From the NCBI GenBank assembly GCA_022605955.1, contig JAKCOZ010000011.1, positions 2,662,537-2,726,536 on the forward strand: a DNA stretch of 64,000 nucleotides, read 5' to 3'. The stretch's first letter is position 1; every line of letters begins with the position of its first letter. The translations under genes and the position numbers were made by a program. The DNA comes from Rallus limicola (Eukaryota > Chordata > Aves > Gruiformes > Rallidae). Shown here one piece after another: positions 9,806 to 23,260 of this stretch. The notes under the pieces are model-generated. The model was not told the DNA's origin, ran no database searches, and saw nothing but the letters and a program-made list of their open reading frames with translations.

Positions 9806-11405
9806 TGTTTTTCTTGAGTAAGTATCTTCTACAGGAAACAAGAAAATGCTTAGTTTCTTCACCTTGTGCTTTTAATCTGTTTTCTAGAAAGGAAGTGGTG
9901 TGTTGCTTTGAGTGAATACAGATCTCTTTTCCACATCAGTGGTGTTCTAGACTTCTGCCACAATCTTCATTTGATGTACCTCATTGGGAAGCAGAATTGA
10001 TCTGCAGACTTACTATTAAGCAATGTGTGGGGGATACCGTTTCTCTTACAGCAGCAAAGTGGTGGCTGTAATGTTACTGTTCCAACACTCACTTGGTACC
10101 CCATGAAAAGTTAAGCCTCTAAGGGCAAACCTCCAGCCTCATAAACCTTGAAGAGCAGCATGATTCACCTCTTCCTTAGGGAGATAGGGAAGTCCTGATT
10201 CTGCTTGAAAGGTTCGGGTTGGTGTTATCCAGCTCAGATTTGGGATGAGTCATTGGAAGGTTCCCCTATTGCTTGATGGGGTGTTGCCTTGCTAAATTAA
10301 TGTTTAAGTGATAATTGAGTTACTCTGAAGCTTATGAATACAGTGATGGAAATTATTTTTACGTTTTCTGATGACAACCATATAGCTAAAAATCAGAAAA
10401 GGCATTCTGGGCTATTTTTGATGCAGTAGCCTACTACATAAATACCCAATTTTTGGCCAGCGTTAGACAACTCAGGATGTTCATTCAGTTTGAAACATCT
10501 TTTCATATTTTGCTTACAGATGTTCAGAACAATTCTGTTTATCTGTATATTCATAAGCTTTTTGAAATCTGCAAAGCTCAAGTGGCACTGAAATCAGAAG
10601 GGGAAAACTCTGCTGTTGTTATTCATAAACTGGTTATGCACAATTACCATATAAAATATGCAGCTAATGATTTTCTTAAAAACAGGACAGTTTATAGGCT
10701 TATAGTTCACGCTATTAACATCTAAGCAGGTCATTTTATTTTGTTTTAGGCTTTTAGTTTATCTTCAGTGACTACAATGTAAAGAAAAATAGATTAATAT
10801 GCCTGTTAGCCAATATTAGAAGGCTTAGTGAACATAACAGTATAGAGTTAATCCAATTTGTAATCTAATCAATTCTCAGTACCTTTCTGAAGCGTGTTCT
10901 CTTGTGCACAAGTTACACTTTTAAAAAATTAATAATGTGATATATAAGCATGCCACGTGACTTAGTGTCTGTGTTAAATCACATGACCTACTTTATTGTG
11001 ACGTTATTTCACATTTCCTATGCAGAAACCCACATTATTCTGAGGAATAGTATTGCCTCTTGCCTACCAGTTAGTCTTTTGACTGATTCTTACGTGTAAG
11101 TCTACGTCTCCTCAAAATGTTTAGGCTTCTTAGTCTTGAAGACGTCTAAATAGTGGATGGAAAATAGTGGAGAAAGTTAAAATTAATTTCTTGCTCTGTT
11201 GCCTCCTATCCCTTTAGTCAGTTTATGATTTACAAAGTTAACTCCATCTTTACTTTGTCTCAGTTATATTTGAGAGAGAGGGCAGGACAAACACTGAAGT
11301 CCACAGTATGTTGATGGTGAGCATGGCTCCTTTAAGAAATGAAATGCATGTGAGGGCTTGACTCTGTGATGTGGGGATTATTTGACATATTTGTGCATAA
11401 ACAGC

Positions 11406-11418
11406 ATGATCATTATAG
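11406..11418. repeat. 13-bp direct repeat, left copy, flanking the host CR1
   Basis: ATGATCATTATAG, identical to 12349-12361. It marks the 5' junction of the outer CR1. Confidence 0.8.
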
Positions 11419-11645
11419 GGCCATGAAGATGCTCAGAGGGCTGGAGCAGCTCTCCTATGAAGAGAGGCTGAGGGAGCTGGGCTGGTTCAGCCTGGAGAAG
11501 AGAAGGCTGCAGTGGGACCTCATTGCAGCCTGCCCGTCCCTGAAGTGAGCAGTCACAGGTGGGGAATCAACCTGTTAAAAGGGTAGATAATGGCAGGAAA
11601 AGGGGGAATGGAACATAGCTAAAGGAGGGAAGGGTTAGATTAGGT
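11419..11645 (+). mobile_element. CR1 LINE (outer copy, 5' part), interrupted by a younger CR1
   Basis: Reads GAAGATGCTCAGAGGGCTGG, then GAGAGGCTGAGGGAGCTGGG, and breaks off at GGGTTAGATTAGGT. The same element resumes at 12127 with ATTGGGGGAAGTTCTTTGCA. It belongs to the subfamily carrying CTGCCTGTGGCAGGGGGTTG, as do the antisense copies at 28741, 35799, 44668 and 59363. Confidence 0.9.
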
Positions 11646-12126
11646 CCAGTTCTGGGCTCCCTGGTATAAAAAAAGACAGGGATCTCATGGAGAGAGTCCA
11701 GAGAAGGGCTAAGATACTTAAGTGCCTGGAATATCTCCCCTATGAGGAAAGGCTGAGTGAGCTGGGGCTGTTCAGTCTTGAGAAAAGAAGACTAAGGGGG
11801 AACCTAATTAACGTTTATAAATATCTTAAGAATGGGATGCAGGGGGAAATGGCCAGCCCCTTTTCAGAGTCTGTGGAGACAGGACAAGGGGCAATGGCTG
11901 CAAGTTAGAGCATAGGAAGTTCCACACCAATGTGTGGAGGAGCTTTTACACAGTGAGGGTGAGGGAGTCCTGGGACAGGCTGCCCAGGGGGTGTGGAGTC
12001 TCCTTCTCTGGATATATTCAAGACCTGTCTGGACACCGACCTGTGCAATATGAGCTGGGGAGCTGCTTTGGCAGGGGGTTGGACCCAATGATCTCTCAAG
12101 GTCCCTTCCAACCCCTGTGATTCTAT
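11646..12126 (+). mobile_element. CR1 LINE inserted inside another CR1
   Basis: A 5'-truncated copy running from CCAGTTCTGGGCTCCCTGGT to CCAACCCCTGTGATTCTAT. It encodes the frame [17 protein letters not shown], then [18 protein letters not shown], at 11687-11850. It is nearly the same as the copy at 54703. Its neighbours on both sides are two halves of one older element. Confidence 0.92.
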
Positions 12127-12354
12127 ATTGGGGGAAGTTCTTTGCAGAGAGAGTGGTGAGAGGCTGGAACAGGCTGCCCAGAGAGGGGGTGGGTGCCCCG
12201 TCCCTGGGGTTGTTCAAGGCCAGGTTGGATGGGGCCCTGGGCAACCTTGTGTAGCTCCAGCCTGGAGGTTGGTGGCCCTGCCTGTGGCAGGGGGTTGGAA
12301 CTCTGTGATCCTTGGGGTCCCTTCCAACCAAGACCAGTCTGTGATTCTATGATC
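12127..12354 (+). mobile_element. CR1 LINE (outer copy, 3' part)
   Basis: Continues the element broken at 11645 (AGAGGCTGGAACAGGCTGCC, then GGGCAACCTTGTGTAGCTCC) to the terminus CTGTGATTCTATGAT. That end overlaps the right copy of the 13-bp direct repeat. Confidence 0.92.
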
Positions 12355-12361
12355 ATTATAG
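12349..12361. repeat. 13-bp direct repeat, right copy, flanking the host CR1
   Basis: ATGATCATTATAG, matching 11406-11418. Its first five bases (ATGAT) are also part of the CR1 terminal octamer, so some of the match may be insertion microhomology. Confidence 0.8.
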
Positions 12362-13274
12362 CCAACAACAGAAAATCTGACTAGCATTTTTGTGTTATTA
12401 ATAGCAGTATAGAGCAAACTTAATATGGGCAATATGCTTAGATTTCCCTTTCTCTACAAAATGCAGATGAGTATCCTATGACAAACTATTAATATGTTGA
12501 GACAGTGACTTATATTGCTTGAAAAGCCCTTCGTTTACTCACCCAACCCTACTTCAAACTGGGTCTGACTCTCTAGAATGTTTAAATGTATAATTAAACT
12601 CCAGATATTCCCTTCACTTTCTGTAGCTTATAAAGGGATCTGAAGGTTTTCACGAACAGAAACTAACTCCACCAGATTAAAGTTTCCAAGCAGTAATGAG
12701 AATGGCTCAGAACGTTTTCTTTTATTATTAAATCGCTGTCAAGAGAATAGGTCCTGTTGTGCCTCTGCCTGTTCTTTTTTCTTCTAAGAATGAGATACAG
12801 GAATTTTAATGACTTAGAGATTGAGTGAGGAATATCAGTGTTTACCATGTCCTTGATCTAGTCTTGATACTATTGGCCAACTGCTCCGCCTCTCCCTCTT
12901 TTTGTTTTATCCTAGTTCACCTGTAAAGAAGGAAGGGTCAGTCATTCAATGTACAAAGTACTGTATCAATCAAAGGTAATGTTATGTGCTGTGGATAGTA
13001 GTGTTTTAATATTTTTTTTGGCAATTGAAGAACAAGACTTGGTTGAAAATATTCTAACTGTGGCCTCGTTCATAAGGGTAGGATAAGTTGTGTCTCTGTA
13101 ATCATGAGGCTGTAGTCCTGGGATGCTCCTAGATACACAGAAAAAATCTTGATGTAACCCTATAAACTGTAACTTGCCCTTGATGCAATGACTAAGTCAT
13201 GAAATAAAACAATTGTGCCAATTTCACTTCAAAAAATCATTTGGAAAGGTGACAGCAGATGCTGCAGTAACCAG

Positions 13275-13905
13275 GCAGGCCCAGGTGCCCAAGGAATCTG
13301 ACAGCATCCTGGCCTGTATCAGGAATAGTGTGACCAGCAGGAGTTAGGGAGGTGATGGTTCCATTGTACTCAGCTCTGGTGTGGCTGCACCTTGAATGCT
13401 GTGTCCAGTTTTGGGCCCCTCACTTCAAGAAGGATGTTGATATGCTGGAGCGTGTCCAGAGAAGGGCGATGAAGCTGGTGAAGGGTCTGGAGCACAAGTC
13501 CTGTGAGGAACGGCTGAGGGAGCTGGGGCTTTTTAGCCTTGAGAAAAGGAGGCTGAGGGAGGGGAGACCTCATCACTCTCTGCAACTACCTGCAAGGAGG
13601 GTGTAGAGAGACAGATATTGGTCTTTTCTCTTGGGTGAAAGAGAAACAAGAGAATGAGAGGGAATGCTTTCAAATTTCACTGGGGAGACTTAGGTTAGGT
13701 GTGAGGAAGATATCAGAGTGGTCAATTATTGGCACAGGCTGCCAAGGGAGATGGTAGAGTCACCATCCCTGGAGGGATTTAAAAGACATGTAGATGTTGT
13801 GCTTGGGGACATGGTCTAGAGGTGGGTTAGGCAGGGTTAGACTGTGGTTGGACTTGGTGATCTTAAAGGTCTCTTCCAACCTAAGTGATTCTGTGTTTCA
13901 AAATG
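13275..13905 (+). mobile_element. CR1 LINE 3' fragment with ORF2 C-terminus
   Basis: The frame at 13352-13560 reads [20 protein letters not shown] and [19 protein letters not shown], a CR1 ORF2 end. The 3' UTR then runs to CCAACCTAAGTGATTCTGTG. It is of the GATCTTAAAGGTCTCTTCC subfamily. Confidence 0.95.
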
Positions 13906-14498
13906 GAACAGATGTACTGAATTTTAGTTACCTGCTATACTGCAGTTTTTACCTAGAAAATTGTCTCTGACATGACTGGCATGATCTTTTTCAATGGAAG
14001 AGCTTCTTGTTGACCAAAAAGACTTCGTTATACCTTAGTATGCCAAGACAGAGATCTGACCTCTGGATTCATCATTTAGAAATAAAAGATAGAATATTTT
14101 TTCCATCCATTGTGTGAAACCCAAAAAGCTGTCCACAAGGGATGGTAAGTGCTCTGTTCAGGGAGTTCTACATCTTTAATCAAGTCTAAGCTTACATTTC
14201 CATTTAAGAATTTGACGTATCAGGGTTAATATCTTGACCAATTCAGACCTGAAGAAATTAAACTGACATTTATTATTTAAATACTTGATTGTGCCTTGTA
14301 GCAAATTTAAAATCCTAACAGTCTCAGTGCTATCCTCTGTGCCTCTTATCTATTTATTTCTGCATTGCCCATAATCACAGGCTTAGGTAGTGGTAACAGT
14401 ATAAATAAATATATTATTTATTGTTAACAACTTTATTTGAATTGTATTCCAGTGAGATGTGTTGTTTCCATCTTTCTCATCTCTTGGTTTTATTAAAG

Positions 14499-14520
14499 AT
14501 ATATATATATATATATATAT
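14499..14520. repeat. (AT)11 microsatellite
   Basis: Eleven uninterrupted AT dinucleotides between TTAAAG and GAGATG. Confidence 0.97.
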
Positions 14521-14805
14521 GAGATGAAAATGCAATAGCCCTGGAGGTTGAAAGAGCCATTACAGAACAAGTCAAAGACAAGAATCTTCTGACCTGGAGC
14601 CTGCTCTAAGTTCCCAAAGGACTTTCAGGAGAGATTCCATGGAGGATTAGGCTGTGGTGTTCACTGTGTCACTCTGCCTGAAAACAGGAGAAGGTGCAGC
14701 AGGAAGGTACTTCTCATTTTAGGCAAGGGAACACAGTGTATTTGTGAAAAAGATGATGTCACCAAAGGGTTTTCTAACATCTTATTTTTGCTATGGAGAC
14801 ACTTG

Positions 14806-14852
14806 AAAACAAACAAGCAAATAAACCAACAAACAAAACCCAAACAAAGCCA
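14806..14852. repeat. Imperfect (AAAC)n low-complexity tract
   Basis: A run of CAAACAAGCAAATAAACC-like tetramers, A and C rich with almost no T, inside unique intron sequence. Confidence 0.8.
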
Positions 14853-17800
14853 GTCATCTCAGTTTATCAAACTGTCCTCCCAGAAGTACTGATTACTCCA
14901 GGTGGTAACTCATTTGAGGTTACCTGTGGCTATTCATGCCCATGAGAACCATTTGTGGTATGTGGTATTTGAAGTACCATGTGCAAACTGATACTACAAG
15001 TCAAAAGAAAGAACAAGAAGAAGCCAAAGAATGTCATGATAGGTAGAGATGGGAGCTGGGAGAAACCCCGGATAAGCTACAGCTATAGGGAGAGCATTGT
15101 TCTGGAAGTAAAGCAGAGAGTAGAACATGCTTGCATTTTTCCCTGTAGCTATCATTTATTGTGATGTGTTTGTATTATTTTGCAGCTCCTACTGTGTATT
15201 CCCCTGGCTGAAATCTTCATTCCTTTATGGCACACCACTGAAATGCTTTGGGGGTAATATGGAAATTTCTGAAAATGCATTTTTTCCCCAAAACTGGGAA
15301 AGTACTGAACTTACTATGTGTAAACATAGCCCACTTTGAATTACTTCATTTCTGGAACATATTCCTATGCTGGCATAGAAAAGTCTCTAAATTGAATACT
15401 GTCTCACCATGATGATGAAGATTTTGAATCATTCCGTAAGTGACCTGCATAGCTTCTGTGTCTTGGATGAATGATGAAAATATCCAATTATAAGAGTTTA
15501 ACTTTCTTCCTTTTGCTCAACTGTGCCCAAGGAAATTGTTGCCTTGGTTTGTAATAAGCAAAATTATAATAGTCAAGTTTTGCTCTGTCTTACACTTTCA
15601 GACTCACACGCTTGCACATGAGTTTGTTTGGGTGAGAAGAGTTTGGTCCATGAGTATCTGAGGAATTGATCCAGTGATGGCAGAGACAGCCTTTGGGGTC
15701 CTTCTGGCTGCACTGCAGCAACAGTTTCTACATCTGATGTGGAGTAACAACAGGATAAAGGATGTTTTGAGAAGGATTTTTGGAAATCCAGAGGTCAAGG
15801 GAATTACTGGAATTGATGACAAAAATTAAGAAAGGTCATGTGAAACCCTTTGGGAGTGTGACACACAGTAGTAGGTAACTGCACTGTACTTTTAGATACT
15901 TGCAAAGAGAAGATAGACAACCAAAGAAATAAATAGCTTGTTTACAGTTAGCTGGTTACACTGAAAAACTAAATAGAAATAGTGCCTGGGTCAATTTAAT
16001 ATTTCTCTTCCGTGAATAGTTTTGGCTCAGAAAAAACAAGGAAACGAGGAAATTGGGACCAAATAGAACACTGATTTGGTTTTAAAGGGTTCCTAGTTTT
16101 TTAGGAAGGATTAAGTTGATGAAACCATATTTTTGAATGGTGCTTTGGCTTGAACTAAAAGAAAAATCAAAGTATTTCTTTATGAAAAGAACATCCCTCA
16201 CCTTTTCACAAGTGGCATCTGATAGGTGAAACCATCACCAAAACTGACCAAATTTTTTTGTCACCCTCAAGATATATATTGGAAGGAAGAAGGCTTATAA
16301 AAGATCAAGAGATTGCAACTGTGCACAGCAAGAAATATTTTCTAAGGGAGATCAGGCAGTATGTTTGAGGAGTTCTGAGTTATCTTACTAAAGCCAAGAA
16401 ATAAAGGATCCTTCAGGGAAGTCATCTTTCAATTTTATCACTGATTATTTGCTGTGGGCAAGGACTTGGGTTACAGCCATTGTAGGTGTGCTCTTTTTAG
16501 AGGAGGCAATCTTTCAAATGCTTTGATGGACTAAAAAAGGCAGAGATTGTAAAGCTGGGATAGACTGTAAGTTACAGTTGTGTCACAATTCTGGTGTAAG
16601 AGAAGGTATAAGATGCCAACTATGCATTTCTGCATCATGTGTCAAACCCTATTGCTAATTTGGCTCTGTCACTCTACATTTGTATGCTGTCAGGTTGGAT
16701 GCCTTACGTGCTACTGTAATCACAGTAGTATGCTACGAAGCCCAAGCTACTGAAAAGACTATTATCCAATTTTTATTTGAATACCCAAAGTGACAGAAAA
16801 TCTGCCATTTGCATCAGTAGGAAATTTCCCCACAGTAATAAGATGCAATAGCCCTCATAATTGATTTGTAGAAGGACCCAGCTAGTTCTGTTTAACTCTG
16901 CAGCACAGATATTTACCACCAGAGCTCAAGGGATAATCCACAAGCCATACAAGATGCTGCTGACAAAAGACAACTGAGGAATGATTGATGAGGGGGGAAA
17001 AAAAAGGGAAAATATTTGACTAGTTGAAATATAACTGCTGTGTTATATCCAGACCAAGGTGTTCTAGTCACACCAGGGATGCCTTTAATCTAACAATCTA
17101 CTTCAGCAAAAGTGAGTGTGAGTCCTGTCTTCATATACCTCAAAGCTTTCAGGTTAGTGATTTATTGTTTGATAAACACCTATGACCTTTTCTGTATTAA
17201 TTTGTTTATCCATTAGGTTAATATGATTTTTATTTCAGGCGTTTACAAATATGAGGGGAAATTGTGGTTTCATTAATTCTAGTGCTGAACCTCTGCAGGA
17301 AGCTTCAAAGAAAACTTGCTACAGTTAAATGATATTTTGATAAAGGTTATTTCATGGCAGCTAGGTATCAATATGTCTGGGAATGAAGTATTTATTTTGA
17401 GGAGTAAGTAAAAAGAGCTTCACTTGCTTTACTGACACTCTGCCTTAATGAGTATCCTACTAGCAACTGCTTTGTCTCTGTACCATCAGTAGAGCTCAAA
17501 GCAACAGGTAAACTGGCAAGTGGAGATAAAACCAGGTAATGGGGGGAAAAACAAACAGCAGATCCACTGTAGGAGATCTGAAAAGATCATTTTTCTCTTT
17601 TGTTTTCTTCTGAAGGGTTACTACTTTAAAAAACCTCTGTAACACATCTTTGGAGGCTTTCACTTTGGCACCAGAAAGGTTGTTTTTATTCATGGTTGTA
17701 CGTTGTATAGCATTGGCCTCCCTGGTGTGCTTCATGCTACTGGCAGGAGGTGTTTTTTCTTACCCCACAGTTGTAATATTTACTGGTGTTTGTCTACACT

Positions 17801-19407
17801 GGATTCAGATGTGAACTGTGACCACCAACACTACTAAGAGCATGTCTCACTTCCACATCAGGGAGATCTCTTCAACTTTTGATATGGCCTAAGGTATCTG
17901 GTCTTAAACCTATACTTCAAAAGGAGGGCCTGTCTTGGATAGAGCTGCAGATACTCTTAAAGAAATCAACAGGCTAATGTCCTCTGAAAGGATGCCTCAT
18001 CTTTAGCTTCTAAAGAAGCTGCTTTGTTATCAACACTAGTGCCATCCCCAGAACAACTGTTATGCCTATGTGTGGGCTATATTTAGTAAGCTGAACAGTG
18101 TGTATGTTATCTGCTGAACCTCTGGATTGCTTCGGTAGTCTCTGCCATGGTTGTAGCCAGGCCAGTAGCCTATCCTGGACTGTTCTAAAACACTGCTGAT
18201 GGTTTATATGGCACAGATACTCAAACCCTGCAAGGAGTATGGATGCACAAACCCTGTTTGGAGGATGAAAAATTTAGTTGCAAGGTGGAATCTGTTGGGA
18301 AGTTGGCCAAACAGCCAGACAGCAATCCTAGGCCTGTTGTAGGCCTCGCAAACTAGCAAGCATTTTCCACTGAAACTCGGTGGACTCTTTGAACTGCCCT
18401 TCTCTTGGTTTTGATGTTTTCTGAAGTGTGGTGTCTATACTAATATTCACAACAAGCCCTCTAAACCCATGGGTCCGATGAGTTCTCTGGCTGGGAAGAA
18501 GCAAGAAGGAAATACCAGCTTTGCCTCCTTGTCTCTTCATGCAGTGCATGCTTGGAGATGTTTCTGTACCTATTACTGAGCATAAAAATACATCGTGTCT
18601 GCGCTTGCATGCTCATGCACCCACAGTGCTAACACACAGATCAAATCTGTCTGGGAAAAAACCCAACCCTGACATGTGGGTAACCTTATTTTTTGTCTAT
18701 TAGTTCCCCACTTGGGTTTATTCAGTGTTTATTCAGCGAAGCAATTCAATTAGAAACTATTTTTATTTTCTTTCCTAGGAGTGAAAAATGTTAATTGTAG
18801 CTGAGATGCCTTCAAGTGATTCTGTTCTAATGTCACATTTCCATAAAGTCTATACAGTCTGCCTTCTGCTAAAATAGTACAGCAGTGGAACAAAAATACT
18901 AAAGTAGTAGCATTAATGTTTTGAATGCTGGACTTGGCATGGACTATGACCTTGCTGGGTAAAGCACAGAAAAAAAAAAATTAAGGTCCTTTCCTCCCAA
19001 AACATACCATGTAAGACTTAGAGAAAAGACAACAGATTGCTGCAGACAGTTGGAGAAATCAAAAGAAACTATAAGAGAATTTTAATTAATATGATAAGCC
19101 ACCATCTCACTGTATCAGCACGTACATACCGCTGCCTGGTTTTGAGTACAAAGTGAGTGAATGGAAAGCAGTTTCAACTACACTGTCCATGGGTTCCCAG
19201 GCTGTTATTGGGTGTTAAATTGGAGCACAATGGAGACTGTGATGGTCCTTCTCAAGAATCTCATCTGCTGTGAAAATAGGGATGCACTTCCTGTTACCTA
19301 CTATTAGAGCACTTGGTAACATCTATTGTAGCATCTCGGGGAGAGGTAAGAAGAGTGCTTCTGTCACAAAAAGCATCAAGTAGCAATATTCAATCTGAAG
19401 ATGTCAA

Positions 19408-19519
19408 ACATGTGCTTGGGGACATGGTCTACAGGTGGACTAGGCAGAGTTAGGCTGTGGTTGGACTTGATGATCTTAAAGGTCTCTTCCAACCTAAGTG
19501 ATTCTATGATTCTGTGACT
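19408..19519 (+). mobile_element. CR1 LINE, short 3'-end fragment
   Basis: Only the last 110 bp of a CR1: TGGACTTGATGATCTTAAAG, then the terminus GATTCTATGATTCTGTGA. It is severely 5'-truncated. Confidence 0.93.
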
Positions 19520-19848
19520 ATTAAGGAGTGATAATAAAGACATTTGTGTCAAAGGGATGATAATCTATGCCTGTGTTCAGTATAGAAACTTCTCAGGGGC
19601 AGCATGATTGGAGATGGCAGAAAACTTTCAGTGTAAGTGGGAGGCTGCTGGGAACGGGGAGTAGCTATTCACATTAGGTGAGTGATGGTACTCTCTGAAG
19701 AGCTGTTTGGTGAGAAAAGCTTTACAGCAGCCCATAGACATTGTTGAGCTCTTCATGGCTCTGTTCTAACGCTTCTGACTCCCTTGATGTGCCTTCTTTC
19801 AGTTTCAGGCTTTCTAGAGACTGAGGAAATCAAGATCCTTTCAAGTAG

Positions 19849-20022
19849 AAGAGGGACACAAAACTATTAGAATGTCCAGAGGAGGGCAATGAAGATGGGG
19901 AAGGGTCTGGAGGGGAAGGCTTACAGGGAGAGGCTGAAGTCCCTGAGTTTGTTCAGCCTGGAGAAGAGGAGGCTGAGGGGAGACCTCATGGTGGTCTGTG
20001 GCTTCCTGACAAGGGGATTCTA
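19849..20022 (+). mobile_element. CR1 LINE internal fragment
   Basis: Reads GAGGGACACAAAACTATTAG, then GAGAAGAGGAGGCTGAGGGG and GTGGTCTGTGGCTTCCTGAC. It then jumps from CAAGGGG straight to ATTCTATAATTC, so most of the 3' UTR is missing, perhaps by internal deletion. Confidence 0.88.
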
Positions 20023-21696
20023 TAATTCGAAGTGCCCACAGGTACTCATGCATCAAATTGTTGTAGGGTGCTGTAGCAATGGTTTTATCTTCTTTGCAAG
20101 CAGCATAACTGTTCTGTTCAGCTTGGTAACCAGCTAAAGAGCCAAAATATGCATTGAGGCTATAGTATGCATTATTGCTGGCAGCCTTGACTAAGATGCA
20201 CCACCTTAATTATAAAGGTTAGAAGAGATTCCAAAATGAGGTAAAAATTTTCCATCACCACAAACCTTTAAATTAGGATGTTTATCTTTCTAAAATATAT
20301 TCAGCTTAGCCATGATTTATCTGCCTCACTGATATGAAAGAATACCTTCCTCCTCAAAAGAAGATTCTAGTTTAAAGGAGTTATTATGTGCTATTAGGGA
20401 GGTCATAACTTATTCTGGCCATAACTTTCCTTTATTCATATTGGAAAGGTTACAGGTAGTATCTACTAAATTGAAATTTTGCATTATCATCAACTACCAT
20501 GATTACACATTGTTTACTTCTATCCCCCTCCCCCTTTTTAAAAAAAATATTTTTGTGTTATAATTATAGTCTTTTAGATTTTCTGGAAAGGATACAGGGT
20601 TTCATCATGTCATTATGTGTGCTGAATGCTGTGAAAATTCTTTGTTCCAACTCAAGTGGAACACCATTATAATACTCTTATCATCTATTAAGAAAGTAAT
20701 AAATTGGGCCAAATTGGTCCTAGACATAATTCTGCTGATGTCAATGGTATTACATCAGGAAGAAATTCTTCTCAGTCTGTTAATATGATGATAAGATAAA
20801 GTGGGTACCAAGTAGCAAACAAGTCTTGGAGAAGAAAATTCAACTCTCATTGATTAGGCCCTGTTTGTACAATGTTTTGAAGCTACAAAGCCTTGCAAGA
20901 GTGCTAAATACTGTTATTGTGGTGGTTGTCATTATTATTATTAATATTAATATCTCAATGGGCTGTGTATGGTTGTTCAGGATTCTATTTCATTCTTCTC
21001 CTTTCAATTTTTGGCAGTATACTTTTCTTCAGCAGAACTGACCCTGGACCAGTGGTAGGTGCAGATAGGACCATTATTTTTCACCGCTTCGTTTATTTTG
21101 GTTTAACAAATGGCTTCCTTTTATTTCTTCCCTCATTCCTCTCTGTTCAGGCTCAGCTTAGCCTTTCTGTAGGTGTTCAAAGATGATCAAAGAAGGGAGT
21201 AACATGTAATGAGTTCTCCACTCACAATACAATCTCCCAGCCTGCTTTTGTGGTCTGGTCTTAAAGTGAAGCTAAAGTTGCATGAAAAATATAGACTGGG
21301 ATCTGGTGTCCTCAGTCTGTGAGCTGAATGTAGGTACCTAGCTTGAAAGGGCAAAGAGGGTAAGATCCAATTTTAATGAATTTGGTAGGTCAGATTTTGG
21401 ATGAGAAGAGGAACTCTCCTTCCTTTGCTTCTAAACATGCAGCAACATCTGATCCAAAATGCAAATGTGGTGCATACAAAAGCAAACAAGCTGAGGTTCT
21501 TGTACAGAGAGAAAAAAACAGGTCCCAGGTTTGGTTTCTGACAGTGTATCAGGTGTGAATCTGTTATAAAGTATTCAAAAAAGATGTTAATGATGACAGT
21601 AGGTTCCAGGAACTTGCCCTTCTTTCTTTTCTTCTCCCTCCTATCCCTGATTGCACTAATCAGTAGAAGAAAACCAGCTTCTCATCTGGCTTTAGA

Positions 21697-22165
21697 GCAT
21701 CCAAGGGAGAAAAATGAGCCTGGTGAAGGGTCTGGAGCACAGGTCTGATGAGGAGTATCTGAGGGAATTGGGATTGTTTGGCCTGGAAAAAAGGAGGCTG
21801 AGGGGACACCTTATAACTGCAACTACCTGAAAGGAGGTTTTAATGAGGTGGGGTTTGGTTTCTTTTCCCAAGGAGCAAGCAACAGGACAAGAAGAAATGA
21901 CCTCCAGTTGTGCCAGGGGAAATTCAGACTGGATATCAGGATGATTTTCTTCACTGAAAGGGTTGTCAGGCATTGGAAAAGGCTGCCCAGGGAGATGGTG
22001 GTGTCACCATCCCTGGAGGTATTGAAAAGACATGTAGATGTAGTGCTTAGGGACATGGTTCAGTGGTGGGCTTGGCAGTGTGAGGTTGGTAGTTGATCTT
22101 GATGATCTTAAAGGTCTTTTCCAGCCTGAATGATTCTATGATTGTACGACTGCATGATTCTGTGA
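21697..22165 (+). mobile_element. CR1 LINE 3' fragment
   Basis: Sense CR1 from TCCAAGGGAGAAAAATGAGC through GAAAAAAGGAGGCTGAGGGG to a degenerate terminal array (GATTCTATGATTGTACGACT, then GCATGATTCTGTGAG). Confidence 0.94.
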
Positions 22166-22672
22166 GCTTACATTTGTGGCTACACAGTGGCCTTGCTTCA
22201 TCAGGACAAGTAACAAACGTGCTTCCTCAGTGTGTCCTCTAATCTGGTAGTTAGTATGCTGTTTAGAGATGTTTATCTCTTATTTTGAGAGTCATTTGGG
22301 ATCCAGGCATCAAACTTCCTGAGCAGGTGTTTGAACCAAGGGCTATCACACCAAAGGTGTGCAATATTTTGGTACCAGCTCCCACTGTTTCAGTTCTAAT
22401 TAACTAGGAAGAACGAAATCCCCTTCCTGGTCTTTCCCATGGATTCACACACTCTGAACCCCACCAGAGGCTCAAATGTTTAGCTGTATTTTTCATATAG
22501 CAGTGGGGGAGGTTTCCATAATAAAGAGAATTTCTAAAGCCTGCTTGAAGGATGACTATTTCAGGCAGAAAATGAAATAATTAATTTAAAAAGGAAAAAA
22601 TTTTTGTGCCAAAGCTGCATTTATTGCTACTGCTCTTGAAATAGGCAGTTTTGATATCTTACTAAAGGTGTA

Positions 22673-22708
22673 AATTGAGTATACAATTGAGTATACAAAT
22701 TGAGTATA
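22673..22708. repeat. Three-copy tandem repeat of AATTGAGTATAC
   Basis: Units at 22673-22684 and 22685-22696. A third, partial one at 22698-22708 follows a single extra A. It lies in unique AT-rich intron. Confidence 0.92.
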
Positions 22709-23260
22709 AAGCCCAGTGTCATACTGCACATTGATCTGTTTACTGCCTTCAATTCCTCTCTAATTCCTTTATTTTCAATATGATAATAGACTTTTCTCCA
22801 CATAGATTCATTGTTACCAAGAAATAGAATGTTTCTACACACGATATGTTCATGTATAAGGTGAAGGCAGAATTCGTCAAAACACTTGATCTGTGAGCAG
22901 GGGTATCACTTAGTTCCTTTTTTGCCTCCTTTATTCTCCTGTTTCTGCATCTGAATTGTTAAACAGGAGCTCTGCTGCAGAGCCAGAGAGTATCTTACAA
23001 AAGCTGTTGCCATAGTGTTATACCTAGATAAGAATTATTTTTATATCACTGGCATAAGTGGTTATTTGTTTGTACTTAAGCCTATTCAATAGCTCTTAAT
23101 TAGAAGAATGGCCCAGAGTTTGAGGAATAACTTGCCTGTTAGAACTACTGCTCCCATTGTGTTTACTAAAGATCAGATAAAAACTTTGTCAGATAACTTC
23201 TTTCAGAAAGTTATGAGAAAATAACGCCCTCTTTCTCTCACCTCTTGCAAAAATCCCTAA

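Noticed and set aside
10453..10725. 90-codon open frame in unique intron
   Set aside because: AT-rich, no recognisable domain, no upstream promoter or paired splice sites, and the opposite strand is also partly open. Expected by chance in 64 kb.
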